From: Mansonella perstans | Lineage: Eukaryota; Nematoda; Chromadorea; Rhabditida; Onchocercidae | NCBI GenBank assembly: GCA_037074765.1 | Contig: JBAMDO010000055.1 | Coordinates: 186,001 to 250,000 of the forward strand | Reading direction: 5' to 3' | DNA: 64,000 bases | In this document: piece after piece, positions 38,297 through 51,444 of the stretch | Layout of the letters: each line of letters starts with the position of its first letter | Position numbering within the stretch: the stretch's first letter is position 1 | Program-made: the position numbers and the translations under genes | Notes under the pieces: generated by a model | Seen by the model: the letters and a program-made list of their open reading frames with translations, nothing else | Database searches by the model: none | Told to the model about the DNA's origin: nothing

Positions 38297-41106
38297 ATTA
38301 TGCAAAGTATACTGATTATAATTCTACCATAATTGTCTGTTTATAATCAAAATTTCCTTTGCGATAATAATTATGCAAGTAATTACAGCCTATTATCCTA
38401 AAATATTTGCTACATTTGAAAGCTTAGATTAACTTTATCCTAAACAAGCATGATTTTGAACAATATTATTTAAAATTTTAATGACAAAGAAAAAAACAAT
38501 TAATAGCAATTTTATGAAAAAAAAATGATTGAAAATTTTTATTGCATTGAATAAAATTAATTAATTTCAATCAAATAAATTAAGAAAAATAAAAGAAATC
38601 TTACAATTTGCTAAAGACGAAAAGAAGAAAACGATATGTTAGTTCAATTTAATTTTTTTCTGATATGACACAAATAATTATTCTGTATAATTTTTCAATT
38701 AATTGCTAAATATGTGAAAAGCTATTGAAGATCACTTATATTTGCACAAGTAAAACAATTTTTTTTTTTTTTGCAAAGTCATTGCATAATTTAAAGTATT
38801 CTTCAAACAATCAACTATTCTGAAGTACTAATTAACGATATTTTTTACTTATACAATAGCTCTATTATTATTTGCACAAAATAGAATAACAATTAAGAAT
38901 AAACAATTAATTAGTTATGTCTATCTTGCACAGGAAAAAAGAATATATTTGCTTGAGAAATCCAATATCATTTTAAAATTTTCAATTTCAAAAACTTATC
39001 AAAAATAGCACAAATATTTTTTGCTCCATTCTTAAACATTTTATCTAAAATATTTAAAGAGGTTGTTCAAGGAAAAAATTTATATGAAATATGTCATTTA
39101 ACAAACTAATTTCAGTTTTTTTTTTAACTCTAAAATTTTACAAATATTTCAAAATCATTAATATTAATGTAAAAAAAAAAAAAAATATACCAGAATAACA
39201 ATATAGTATGCGAATGAGCAATGTTAGAATGTGGAGTTTTTGTTTGCTTAAAAAAAATTAGGTAAAGAAAGTTTTGTTCTATAAATGAGATACATTAACT
39301 AAATAATAGTGGCATTCATTTCGTTGGATGACCATTTGCTAAGCTTCTCCAGTGAATTAATTGAAAGTGACCGCAGGTGGTAAGTATATAAACAGTGCGA
39401 TCAAATGTAACAAAAGATCGTCGGTGTCTTAAAAAAAAAGACAAAAATAAAAATTGAGAAAGGAAAGAGGAATCAAAGGTTGAAAAGAACAAGAAATGAA
39501 TGGAATTTGAAATAACCTTTATTAGTAGTGCTACAATATTATTATTTTTAATAGTTTATATCTAACTATCATTACTGTGAAAACTTTCAATTTTACAGAA
39601 CAATATTGTAAGAATTTATTGCCGAGATACATTATATAGACATAAACTAACTTTATGTTAAAAACCATTGTAATTTACTAGAAAATATTTTCTCTGAATT
39701 AAATTATCATATGAAGTCATAATGAGTTAAATTGTTTTGATCGAATTAAATTAATTTCAAAAGCAATTTTTAGTTATTTCTTTTGTAATATAACAAATTA
39801 TTTATCATCTATTTATTTTGCACTGTTAAAAGCCCATTATCAAAAATTACTTCAGGTGTTGGTACTGTGCAAATTGCTTTTGCTGATCCTTTAATCGCTT
39901 CTGACAATCTCACTTAAATGCTATTTACCAACAATTCATCTTACTATAACCATCATAAAGTAAAAAGATGGCCAATATGAATAAACAAAAATTTCCTCAT
40001 CTTTTTTGTATTAATCTATCACAAATAATTCCTAATTAAACAATCTCGAGCTAATTTTGAATATAATTTGATCTAACAAGGTCATAAAAATGGATCAATA
40101 AGTATGTCTAAATATTACAGTTGCAATTTTATCCTTGGAACAACAAAATAATGATGGGATAAAAGATACCAAACTGAACCTTTATTCTTAACCATTACAA
40201 CTTAATTGATTTCCTGACTAAACTGTGAAAGGCGCATTTGCAGTAAATAATGCCATAAATTTTAAGATCAAACTACTGCGAGATGATATGTAAAGTTATT
40301 TAAGCTATGAAAGAAAAAAACTCAGCTTTTATTAATTGACAACATAAACAATATTCAACAATCTTTTATGAGCAAAAATCTTGCAGCTATTTTTTAATGA
40401 GAACATCTCCGACTATTTCTTTGGTTTTTGAAAATTATTATATTCATATTTCGTCTTGATAAGAAAAGAAACAACAATTAATAGTAAAGGTGAAATCAAG
40501 GAAAGATTTATATAATTATTCAGTAATTAATCAATTTTCACCTTCAAATAAATTACAGGCATAATTTATCTAGAACCAGTTTGCTAGTAACTGAGTCTGG
40601 ATGTATTGACTGCGTCTTAACAACAAAAACCAATCACTTCTAATTAATTTGAATTATTTGACTTTACTCGACACAATTTCACAATTTTCCTATTTGTACG
40701 AAACAAGAAAAAACTTCGCTCCTCTTTTTTATCGAAAATTCTCATTTAATTTCATCGAATAAGTAACATAAAATGAACGAGATTTTAAAGCAGTTGTTAA
40801 ATCATAAACGAAGCTAAATTTGTTTGTATGGATCGGTCCCAACCTTGTTAAAAAACGACGGAAATCGAAGTACTGGATTAATAATATCCAAAAGACAAAC
40901 ACTTCAGAAAATGAGCTAGTCCATCCTTTGTATACTATGCAAATGGACTTCAGATAACTTCAGATAACAGATGTTAGCTCTAGGATAAAATCGAACGCGG
41001 TAATTACAGGACAATTATCCTCATTCTAGATATTCTAAAGAAATTTGTAGCACCATGCACAAGCATAATAGATCTTATTCCAACACTGCTTAAATTGTTG
41101 GTAAAA
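38297..41106. other. AT-rich spacer downstream of the TyrRS gene
   Basis: No gene seen. It should contain the 3' UTR of the minus-strand TyrRS gene immediately left of 41107. A short imperfect duplication (AACTTCAGATAACTTCAGATAACAG) lies near 40945-40970. Confidence 0.5.
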
Positions 41107-41590
41107 CTATTTTTTACCACCTTTTTTGGTAGGGAATGCTGCAGATAATGGCTTTGCTTTAGTAGCAAAACATGTTCGAATTGGTTCACAGAATTGATTG
41201 ATTTTAGATACAACAAATGCCTTTAAATCCGCAGGATGCAAACTTCCATCCACAATTATTCGTTCCAGTTCAACACAACCATTTATTTCTACATTTCCAC
41301 CGTTTTCCTCTGAACGTTCAATTAGCAACTCTAAAATTTAAACTTCATTAGTTCATTATAAAATTTAACTCATAAAATCTCTGAGATATCTCCAAAGAAA
41401 TGTTGGAGAGTAAAAAGCAGAATGCATAACCAGTTATCATTAGGAATAGAAATGATCAGAAGCAGTCATTACATCTCTATTGAGCTAAACTTCAAAATTA
41501 AACAGCAAGAGAATAGTAAGGAGATTCAAAATAATTCGAGATTTGAATGTTAATAGTCATGTAAAATAAAGAGATCGATCACATTAACAG

Positions 41591-41622
<32 letters not shown>

Positions 41623-44600
41623 ATCAACAGCTATGCTTTCACAGAAAAACTTTACTACTTAATATGTGTGAAAACAAATCTCGGCGCAGCAAATCAAGTT
41701 AATCTTAGATGGTTCAAATAATTTTTAGTAATGGATAAATTAAAATAATAACTTACTTGATCCAAAATGTGGGAATATAAAATGTTTTGCAAGTTCGAAA
41801 GCAACATTGCCTTTCAAATTACCAGGTTCGCAAAATGAACGTGCGATTTTCTGCTTTATTTGCTTTGATGTATCCAGAGGATCCAGATGAAATTCAGAAT
41901 TTGATGCAGACATTTTATTGCCCGACATAGATGGTAAAACTGGTACTAATAAATGCGCACGGGACTGCTGTCCATTTCGTTGCATCACCTGAAAAACCAG
42001 ACTACTATTAAGATAAACAAAGTGGGGTGCTAGCAGCTCCATCAAATAAAGGAATCAAGAGTGAAAAATTTATAGTGTTGATGTGCCAAAGAAAAACAGA
42101 AAAAAAAACACATAGCTTCATATTCTATCATTCTATGTAAAATAGCAACTCATACCATTATCAATGAAAACAAAAGAGAGAAATTTATCAAAAACTTAAG
42201 AATTAAATGAAACCTGCTCGGAGAACTTCGAAAAAGGACGCATATCCTCACCCATAATAACAATATCAACATTCAAACGATAATGGTCAATGGTGAAATA
42301 TAGAGGTGACAATAATGAGCCCAATGTCACTCCGTCCAAGATAGACGCTTCATCTCGTGTTACTTTTGAAGCCATCTGATACATTTCCAAAGTGTACTCC
42401 CTGGAAATGAAACTTTATTTCGATTTGTACGTAGCCGACAAATACTAGTAAAGTTATCATCAAACTATTTTGCTTTAAATCGCACTGCGACATCATAAAA
42501 TATATGGAATCCTCAAGCACATTTAAGTAATTCGGAATGTCAAAAAAATATAAATATGGTGTGAAGAAACAGCACTTACGGTTCCAGTTGATAGCTTGAT
42601 CCCCGAACAATTTTGACATCTTTCAGTTCAAGTAAATTAAAGATCTGTTCCAAAACCATAGTGAAATAATCACAGCGCGCTTCTCGAACATTCCATGAGC
42701 ATTTCTCATTATCCAAAAAGGCATCGATATCAGCCAAAACTACTGTTAACGAAACATTCCCCAACAACTGCAGTTTCTACAAATAAAAAAAGTAACTATT
42801 TACATCATCAAATAGCATATACTTTAAAAGATAAACAGACCTTGGTAAAAGCTACTAAAGAAATAAATTTTTTTCAGAAAATAAAAAGTCGCCAACAATT
42901 TTGTTTGCGTGGATTTATGCTCATTTATTAAATCTTGAGAAATTGATATTTTAATTAAAATGAACATTAAAAACTGCTAATAATAAAGGTAACTTAACTG
43001 TGTTCTAAATCTTCTAAATCACAGAAAAACAAGCCAAGACAAAAGTGTTAAAAAATATGTCCAGAATCAAAAAAATAACCTTTAATTTGAAAAGCGGAAC
43101 AACAAAACCGAGATGAAAGTGACCTTTTGGTGCTACTGCATAAACAACATGTAACAAACTATTCTCTTTGATTTGTCTCTTAAGCCATATTTCACCACTG
43201 ACTAACTGCAAGATATGGAATTACAACTTGAATAATTTGCATAAGGTTTTTCAGTCGACTATCTAAAGTATATATGTATAAAATACTCATGCAGAAATCA
43301 CTGGTGCAAATTTAGACTATAAATACCTCACTATTACAGATGATCTCCCGAAACCTCTGATTTTCTTCTTCATTCAGAGTGATGTCATCGATTGTAGAAC
43401 TAGTAGAGTGTGGTAAGTCATCATCAAGTATATTTTTGGAATATGCTTTTTCTAACAAAGTCAGCATTTCTTCGTCTAAACAGTTTTTCTGCACTTCTTC
43501 CAACATTTTACAAATGAAGTCCTGCAACAGAAGGCATAATCAAATGGTCAAAGTAATCAATTAAAAAATGCAAGGTAACGAAAATGACAAAAAAAAAACA
43601 TAAAAAGAAAGGTAAGTAGAGTCAGTAGTAAAACACTGTACAAGAAAAACGCAATTGTTCGAACAAGCACTACAGAATACAACGAATTACCATTGCATCT
43701 AATGAGATTACTCGATATCTATTTAGCATACTGCGAAACCAATACATGAATGTATACAGCTGTATCAGTTTTAGAGGTATGCCACGAGGGTAATGAACCT
43801 TGAAATCTCATACAACAATAAGACAACTTCGTACTACACCATACGAGTAATTTTAGAAGTACGTATATCAGCGTATCGTAATGAGAGAATATTTTTGGGA
43901 AGATTTTCTTACCGAACATTTCTTGAAAAAAAGTTGATCGAAATGTCAGAAAAATAATAGAAAGTAAATTATTATGTTGCAAAAGTCTCTTTGTTCAATA
44001 AATAATTCAATAATAGCGACAAACTGTGGTAGCATCAGGACTTCATACTTTCAATTTTGACCCTTTGCTACAACTATGATTTTGCATATGTCGCACGCCT
44101 ACTGTCTCGGAATATAGCAGACGTATTAGAATATGCAAATCCAAGCTTACATCACGAATAATAGTTTCTCCATGACCTATTATTATTACTACTGTTACTA
44201 AAAAATTGAGTCAGAAAAAAAACCAAATTAATATTAAAAACAAAAGCTGCAACAATCGTTTTCTTAGCATACTGCAACACAGTATAAGTATAAAACTTGA
44301 TGCAATACAAACCTTAACAGTCTCTTTTAAACTAGCTTCAGAAATCCTTCCTGTATTATATTCTTCGAATAAATCCTTATAGTTACTGTAGTCCTTTCCA
44401 TCAAAAAGAATTGTTTTCGGTGATATAATTGGAAATAATACGTGCTCACAAAATGCTAGTACACCGTTTTCATCAGAATCGCGACTGCAGATAGCGTCAT
44501 CGATCTTTTTCCGCACAACTTCTGCTTTATCCAGCAAATCAATTTTTGAACTTTCTTCTGAACTAAATCAAAATTTTCATTTAATTTCAGTAAAATGACC

Positions 44601-45985
44601 AGAAGTTGCGCAAGTTTAAGAACTGATGGAACACTCAGAATGAAATGAGATATAGAATATAGAATAAATTTGCAAGTAAAAAACCACCTGCTCATTTTCG
44701 ATCCTTGCAATCCAGGTACCATAGGATTCATGAGGTGAAACCTTTTACCTAACTTTAGCTTTGGAAGTTGCTCCTCAGCCAGAATGAAAATTTTCCTTTG
44801 GTCCACTCCACCAAATTGACCGTCAACTTTTAAGTACTGTTCATCCAAGGCTTGCAATAATGGATAGAGTAAACCGCTCAGTAGGGGTGATGCTACCTGC
44901 AAGGATAAAGGAATATTACACGTCCACCTTAAAACATCATTTAAAATTTTAATTATCACATATTTCGCGAAAAAGGAATCTTACTTGCTTTACCACTTCA
45001 GCGCCAGCACGTAAAGCATCTCTTCTCGTTACGATGTTACACAATCGAAGCAAATCAGTTGTAAATTCTCTTAAAATATTAATTACTAGCTCGTTTCATG
45101 TGAAAATAATGAAGCATACATAAACATCGAGCAAAAAACTCTGCTAAACTGCTAATATTAGCTAAAGCATTAACCAGTGTTTTAAGCAAACATAATCCAT
45201 TTCGATAAAACTTACCTCGTCAATTGATATGATGTTCCTCTAATAAAATGTAATTGGTCTAACGGTACATGCAATGCATTAAGCAATGCTTTGATCACTT
45301 TTTCATAATAGAGTACTCGATTATCCAGAAGCTCCCAACTGCTTTTCAAATTGTCCAAAAAGGCATGCAAATCGGCAAACAATATCGTTACCTGAATGCA
45401 AAGTTATTCTATTAATTCCGAGACAGTGGGAGGTTTAGCGATATTAGAAATATTAAATCTGAATAAAATAAAATCCCCCAAAATTAATTTGCATTCGAAG
45501 CTTCAAAATCAAAAATTTGTTCATAAGATATCGCTAGGAATACTAATTTAAAATTAATTCACAAAACAAACCCTCAGATTCGCGGATAAGAAATCAGCAA
45601 TTTTTCTTATTGGTAAGAAATATCCTACATGCGGCTTTCCTGTAGTTGCCGTTCCCCAATAAATATGAATATTTTTCTTTGAAGTTAACTGTTTTATAAT
45701 TTTCTCCAATCCCAATACTTCCTAAAATAATAGATAGATATAAAAATGGTCATTACGTGCAACTGATTAAAATGAACTGTTCTTTTTTTAAATAATTAAC
45801 CATTCTGTTCCACTTTTTATATTATCATACAAACACTTTGAACAGTAGTAAACCTGTAAATTCCTAGTAATAAGATTTAGTCGACACAAATCTTTCTCCG
45901 ATAATCCATCAATATCAACTTTCACAACCGATTTATCGGCTGATTTATCCTCGTTCATCATAGCTGATTTATCCTCGTTCGTCAT
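41107..45985 (-). CDS. yars-1: Double-length cytosolic tyrosyl-tRNA synthetase, 12 exons
   Basis: Exons (minus order): 45854-45985, 45572-45721, 45216-45391, 44985-45069, 44688-44896, 44313-44562, 43327-43521, 43080-43205, 42580-42776, 42214-42400, 41757-41988, 41107-41330; 2163 nt, 720 residues, all phases close. It charges tRNA-Tyr with tyrosine in the cytosol (class I, ATP-dependent). Two TyrRS units lie in tandem. Unit 1 (about 28-395) has [14 protein letters not shown] (HIGH signature HVGY, 75-78), the tyrosine-pocket residues Y192, Q196, D199 and Q214, and KMSSS at 248-252. Unit 2 (about 400-720) has HLGF at 430-433 and KMSAS at 594-598, but the pocket positions read S538, F542, D545 and M560, so tyrosine binding is probably lost. 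The C-terminus is a basic KKGGKK tail without the EMAPII-like domain of vertebrate TyrRS. Double-length TyrRS acting as an asymmetric pseudo-dimer is known from trypanosomatids. The symbol follows nematode usage. Confidence 0.93.
41591..41621. repeat. Poly(A) run in TyrRS intron
   Basis: Thirty-one consecutive A on plus (T on the transcribed strand) inside the last intron of the TyrRS gene. It may mark a retroposed insertion but no source sequence is recognisable. Confidence 0.9.
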
Positions 45986-45988
45986 ACT
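45986..45988 (-). promoter_or_regulatory. Probable spliced-leader acceptor of the TyrRS gene
   Basis: On the minus strand TTCATTTATAG is followed by one base (T) and the start ATG. A 5' UTR of a single base is only plausible if a spliced leader is joined here. This supports the chosen start at 45985 over a Met 8 codons further on, within a short in-frame duplication (NEDKSA twice). Confidence 0.5.
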
Positions 45989-47258
45989 ATAAATGAACCA
46001 GGTCAAATTCTAGATCATATAAGACACGTAAATCACGAGTGAATCAGTAAGTAATCCGTAATATTCCTCCAATAGTACCAATATTAATATTTTACTGCGA
46101 AATAACATTTTTTTTTAATTACATAAGCAATAAATTTGAAATATTTAACTAACACTGAACTAAATTTCAAAAATTCAATTTAGGGAACTATTCCAATAAT
46201 TGAAAACAAAGACCATTCCGGTAGACCATTTCCGGAAGAACTTACAACTCCGTGACAAAGGTAACTCCAATATCAAGCCATGCTTTAGAAGTAAAAGGTC
46301 CTACAGTGCAACTGTTACATTTCAGGAAACAATAAATAGAATGAAACGCAATTGGTATATGTCCATTCATTGTTCATTCATTTTCCGGTAAAGACCATAG
46401 GCATTTCCGATTGTCCACTCAATTTCCGGTAAAGACCATAGGCATTTCCGATTAATCTTCACTTAATGATACATCAATTACAACAATTCTAGTATAGCTG
46501 TGAAATTTTTAAAATTCTATTTTAAAATTCAATCTGATCAGATGAGAGCGGAATTAATATCTTCAAAATATGTTAATTAATAACTTTTTTAATTAAGATT
46601 TTTTGTTTCTAAATCAATATAATATATTCAATGCTATTTGTAAGCGCAATAAACAAACGACTTTGTTTTTTTGAAGAAATTTTAAATCTAAAATTTGCTA
46701 ATCTCAAAATTTAATATCGATGTATTATTTCATTTAAATGCTTATTAGTTAACCTTTGTACATTAAACGTTAAAGCGTAAATAATGATTCTTTATGAACA
46801 TTTTGCGTTCTGAACTGGAAAATTGTTATTTACAATCCAACTTATGCTTTATCTTAGGAATAATTAGTAAATATGCAATTGTCTGATTCATTCTCAAATC
46901 TTTCTTTTAGAGAAGTTTGAACTTTCTGCAAACTTTACTTAAAATAATATTTCATAATTAATTAACTTCTTTGAATTAAAATCAATTTATTGCAATTAAC
47001 ACTTTATAATTGAATTGCTTCTTTCCTATGCTGGCCTTTATTCTACTCTCCCATTTAGGTTTGTCTTCTTCTTCTTCTTGTCACTCTTATCACTAATATC
47101 ACAGTGCCATTTTTATCAGCCAATTAGTATTATCATTAGACAGAACCTACAACAGCATTGCATTAATATATAACATCAACATATCTTAACTAGTCATAAG
47201 TATAAGCACATTCTGACTTAGCTGAGCTGTTAAAAAATCAGTAAGGGATTATTAATAT
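45989..47258. other. Upstream region of the TyrRS gene
   Basis: AT-rich sequence expected to contain the TyrRS promoter. A two-copy tandem repeat (46379-46453) and CTTCTTCTTCTTCTTG near 47070 are present. No gene was recognised. Confidence 0.5.
46379..46453. repeat. Two-copy tandem repeat, about 43-bp unit
   Basis: The segment TTTCCGGTAAAGACCATAGG with the following GCATTTCCGATT occurs twice in tandem, separated by GTCCACTCAA. A related partial (CATTCCGGTAGACCATTTCC) lies at 46212-46232. It is about 400 bp upstream of the TyrRS start, so it could be part of its control region; that is speculative. Confidence 0.8.
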
Positions 47259-47832
47259 CCAATTTAATGAATTTTTTATTTCGGTGAATAGAATCAGCAG
47301 GTGACAGTTAAAAGGGTGAATAAAATCTCTCTTTACATCACATTAAAAGTTATTTGATTAATACAAACTATATAAATTCTGTCACAGCACTATTAACTAC
47401 TGCATATTTCAAATTTTTCTTCTTGGTTAATTTTTTCCAATTTTAATTTTTTTTAAAATTAATTCAACAATTTCAATCTGTGCGCTTTGTCCTTTTGTTT
47501 TCTGTTGCAAAGCTTTGAATTACCAGTCTTAATGAACTATGATCTGTAAATCTCAATTTAATTTTTTTTTTTTTTTTTTGCTTCAATAGTACTCTTCGGC
47601 ATTAATCAATATCAGGTTTTTTATTATTGGCTGCTTAAAATATTTCCCAGTGCCACATTTCGATGTTAAGAATAAAATTTTTGCACCGAAATTTCCAATC
47701 AAAAATCTTGTTTTTCTCTTTAATTTCCTTTCTTGCCGACTTATTTACTTAGCGCTCATTTATACCACTCTGCGCAAAAAAGAAAAATGTTAAAAATTTA
47801 AAACATTTATAGAAATCTTTGCTTCTTCTACT
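47259..47832. repeat. Second dispersed repeat, copy 1
   Basis: Direct repeat of 53288-53947, 6 kb away, sharing among others TTCTGTCACAGCACTATTAA and GCCGACTTATTTACTTAGCG. This copy has a T-run (47563-47579) where the other has none, and lacks about 70 bp present near 53372-53445 in the other copy. No coding sequence was recognised in the shared part. It may be a non-autonomous transposable element. Confidence 0.8.
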
Positions 47833-48208
47833 AACATGCGACAATGTTGAAATTCGGTCACTTCAAACCAGCCGCCCATCAGAAATTTTCTTATTAGTTT
47901 TCGTTAAAATAAGAAGTAATGCAATAAGTAGGAAAAGCAGTTGATATTGAGAGATTCTAGGAAGCTTCCCAAGGACTGAACAAAAAAGCCTATTGCAAGG
48001 TCTTTTTTTCGAAAGAATAAAGTCATCAAAAGGCTTGCATTGATGAGTTCATTTTCTTGTTAATTACAAAAGCAAACTGAGAAATTGATTAGCATTTTTG
48101 CATTCAAAAACAATAATTTTGTCTAAACTAATTTTAATAAATCGCCAAAATACAATGCCTTTTCAAAAGCCAAAATTTACTGTTTTACAATTTTCTAAGT
48201 TTACATCC

Positions 48209-49657
48209 AAGATTTCCAAAATTCATTTCACTTACGAAAATAATTGCAATTTACTTGAATGACCATATGACCGTTTTTAATTAAATGATTACTAATAATT
48301 ATATGAGATTTCACTCTCCCCACTCAATGGAATACCATTCTAATCTGATTATGGCAAAGAATTTGCGCCTTCTCATCAAAGGGTGCCATTATTATTGGTC
48401 CGTATCCGTAAATCTATCGACAAACAGTTTTTGGAGCCAAAAGATAAATAGCTTATTCCAATCTCTCAACTTTTCTCTCCATATGGTTAATGATGTATCG
48501 GATATGAAATGATTGATTTCAATGAAAACTCAAATTAGGTTAAACTTAAGTTAATGTTGAGAAAAGATTGGAATTTAATTGAACTCCCTTCAGAAATTGA
48601 GTGTCGCTTAGAAATAATTTTCGGTGAATAAAAATTTATTTATGACAATCGCACTTATGGTCCTCAAATAGAGTCTGTAAAAAATTTACTTATAAATTGG
48701 GATTTGAAACTCAAAGATTTTAACTCAGCGAAGAAATTTTTGATGCTGGCGGTGCTGTCACACCTCATTATATAATTGCCGACGAACAGTTTATTTGCAT
48801 CATTTGACTTTCAAATTTTAATTTTCATAATTTCAAACAACAACGAAGCAAAATCATTCAAAGTACTCGCAATACCTTTGCTAGGCAATTGAAAGAACTG
48901 ATCATCCTCTCACTCGATCAACTGACTATCAGCTGATCCGGAGGTCATCCATCGATGAAAGAATATGATTTAAACAAGCTCATGATCTTAATCAAAGACA
49001 ATCTGCGACAATTTCCAAGTAATGCTTAGCAGTCCGTGAAGTTAGATGCTCGTAAAGATCGAAATTTAGACATTCGATCGTAATTATTTGTACATTTCTC
49101 ATCATTAACTCATTTTCATCTAAAAAATTAGTTCAATATATGATTGGTATGAAATTTATATAAGATTTCTGAGATTTACCAAGTATTATGATTTACTTTC
49201 TGAAACATTTTCAGCTGCTAAAACTTGGCCTCGACCAATTAACGAACAGATGTTATCAATGCTATGAAATTTCAGAATATGAATTTCAATCAACCAACAT
49301 TTTTTCTTGACCGGAAGTAGAATGCATATTTGAGAAAAAAAGTCAATTTTAACAAACATTTACTTTCTCGTTATAATTTCCCGGTAGATCGAAGTCGAAA
49401 TTTACTGATAATATAATGGCATTAATAGGAAGAAAATAAAGAAGTCGCCTTAAGGATTAGGCCTCGAACTCATCATTGGCTACCATGAAAAAACTGCCCG
49501 AGAAAAAGTTACATCTCTGAAAAGAGAAAATTCCTTTTAGTGCACAGATGGTCAATTGAATGGAATGTGTCAAACAGATGTAGCACAAAGTCTTCAACAG
49601 CACGTTGATCCAGGAATTAAATTGGGCAATTATCGCCTATTCCTTTAATTATTCGGC
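48209..49657 (+). repeat. Dispersed 1.45-kb repeat, copy B
   Basis: Direct repeat of 36829-38296; the two copies flank the TyrRS gene about 11.4 kb apart. Copy B keeps about 120 bp (49111-49247) absent from copy A, including a TTTTCAG acceptor-like site followed by an open stretch (AAKTWPRPINEQMLSML). It lacks about 70 bp present in copy A around 37575-37720. Traces such as MKEYDLNKLMILIKDNLRQF and VDPGIKLGNYRLFL suggest both copies derive from a protein-coding ancestor. Stops interrupt every frame, so neither copy looks functional. Confidence 0.85.
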
Positions 49658-50420
49658 GATGAAAAAAATTTTAGCTTTAGTTCAGATATGAATGATTCAT
49701 TGATACAATGAGTGATATGTTTTCAGTCTGTTTAAACAAACTCTGTTTTTCTTTCTCCTTCAACGGATGTTTGAAATGTTAATTTATCATATAACGATAT
49801 TCATGGCCATTTCTTGTTCACCCATATATCCTGTTTTCACAGACTACAACAATGTAAATGAATAATATCATGTAATGGGCGTTTATGGCCTTTTCGGGTT
49901 TGCCCGCACTTCCTGTGCCATTCACGCATTCAGACAATGTTGAAGGTAGAAAATGATTTAATTTCGGCATTTACATTTATTTCTTCTCCAATCAGTCTGA
50001 TCTGATCTGATCTAATCTGATCTGTTCTGATCGCTCTTGTGAAATTATTGCTTTATTGCTGCTTAAGTTTTATAATCAGTGAAATTTAGTGAAAAGATAA
50101 TTCGATAAAGTTTCATTGAACATAAATTAATAGATAAAGAAATTGAAATCAATAGAATCTTCATTGCTAATTTCAGCTACTAGCAAATATAATTATATAT
50201 GATAGTTGTGATAAGAGCATCTGTTTCTATGATATCATAAATTGTGTTTCTCCCTCTCTCTCTCCCTAATCCAATCCTAGCAAAAAATCTAGTATCAAAT
50301 AGATAGTTAAGATTTATATCAAAGTTTTCATATTCTTTTTTATCGAATTTTTATTCAGAAATTACATTTGGTTCATATTTTGTGTAACTTGACTGTCAAA
50401 CAGTATATTTGCTTGCACGA

Positions 50421-50492
50421 GGTAGAAAAGATCCAAGGCATCAAGGAAGAAAAGATCGAACGCATCGAGGTAGGAAAGATCCAAGACATTAA
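50421..50492. repeat. 24-bp tandem repeat, three copies
   Basis: Three units of the form GGTAGAAAAGATCCAAGGCA plus TCAA, 75-85% alike. The period is a multiple of three and the plus strand reads RGRKDPRH-type basic octapeptides, but a stop follows at once and no exon context was found. Confidence 0.8.
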
Positions 50493-51444
50493 GAAGAAAG
50501 AAAATTTCACTACTACTGAAAAAGAGAAACGAAAGAAGATCTGAAGTTAACACTTTTAATGAATCATTCAATTACAAATGTTAACTATTCGTTGTAATTA
50601 TGAAACATATCATCTTATTGTTAATTAGATAATGAACGATTCTAACATTACGGATTATTGTTAATTGAATAAAGCTATAAACAGGTGCATTTAAATATGA
50701 TAATACTAATTTCGCAAAATCCAATATAGTAATTTTTTTTTTTTGTTTAGTCATCTACAACTTCAACGATTAATTAAAAGAATTTAATTGCACGAACCAT
50801 TTGGTGGTATTTTTAATGTTGGCAAGAGGGCCAATCATCCAATTTGGCAAACGCAGATATATTCAATTTATAAATTATTCAGTTACAAATGTAAATTGCA
50901 GCTTAAGTGACACTAGAACTTTTTCATTCCTTTGAATTTTATCGAACTATATTTTACTTTTACACAATTTAAATTAATGCATTAATTCTTTTTTTCTTAA
51001 TTTTTTTTGGAACTTGAAACTTAGAGAATTAAGTTAAAAACAAATGAACTTTCTTTTCATTAATAAATTTAGAGAAGTATGATGATTGCCAAATGCTCTG
51101 CTCATTAATTTAAATTTGTCATTTAACTATCTCTTGACTTATGATAGTATTTCTTTTCTACAAAAATTTCTAAACTGTTAGTAGCACTTTCTACCATGAA
51201 TTAATTCAACAGAATGACGTGACGAGATAAACAAAAAAATACAGTATCATGAAAAAACTTCATATAGAATTCCTGCTCTCTAATTTTTTTTATATTTTCA
51301 TAGTTTTCGTTTACACAGCTGTACGTTTAATGTTGAATTCCCAATCATTCACCAATTTTGCTCAAGTGCTTATTGATTGAATTTAAAATTTAAGAATACT
51401 TGAAGAACAACCATGGGATTATGATTAATAAGTAAATGTTTTCA

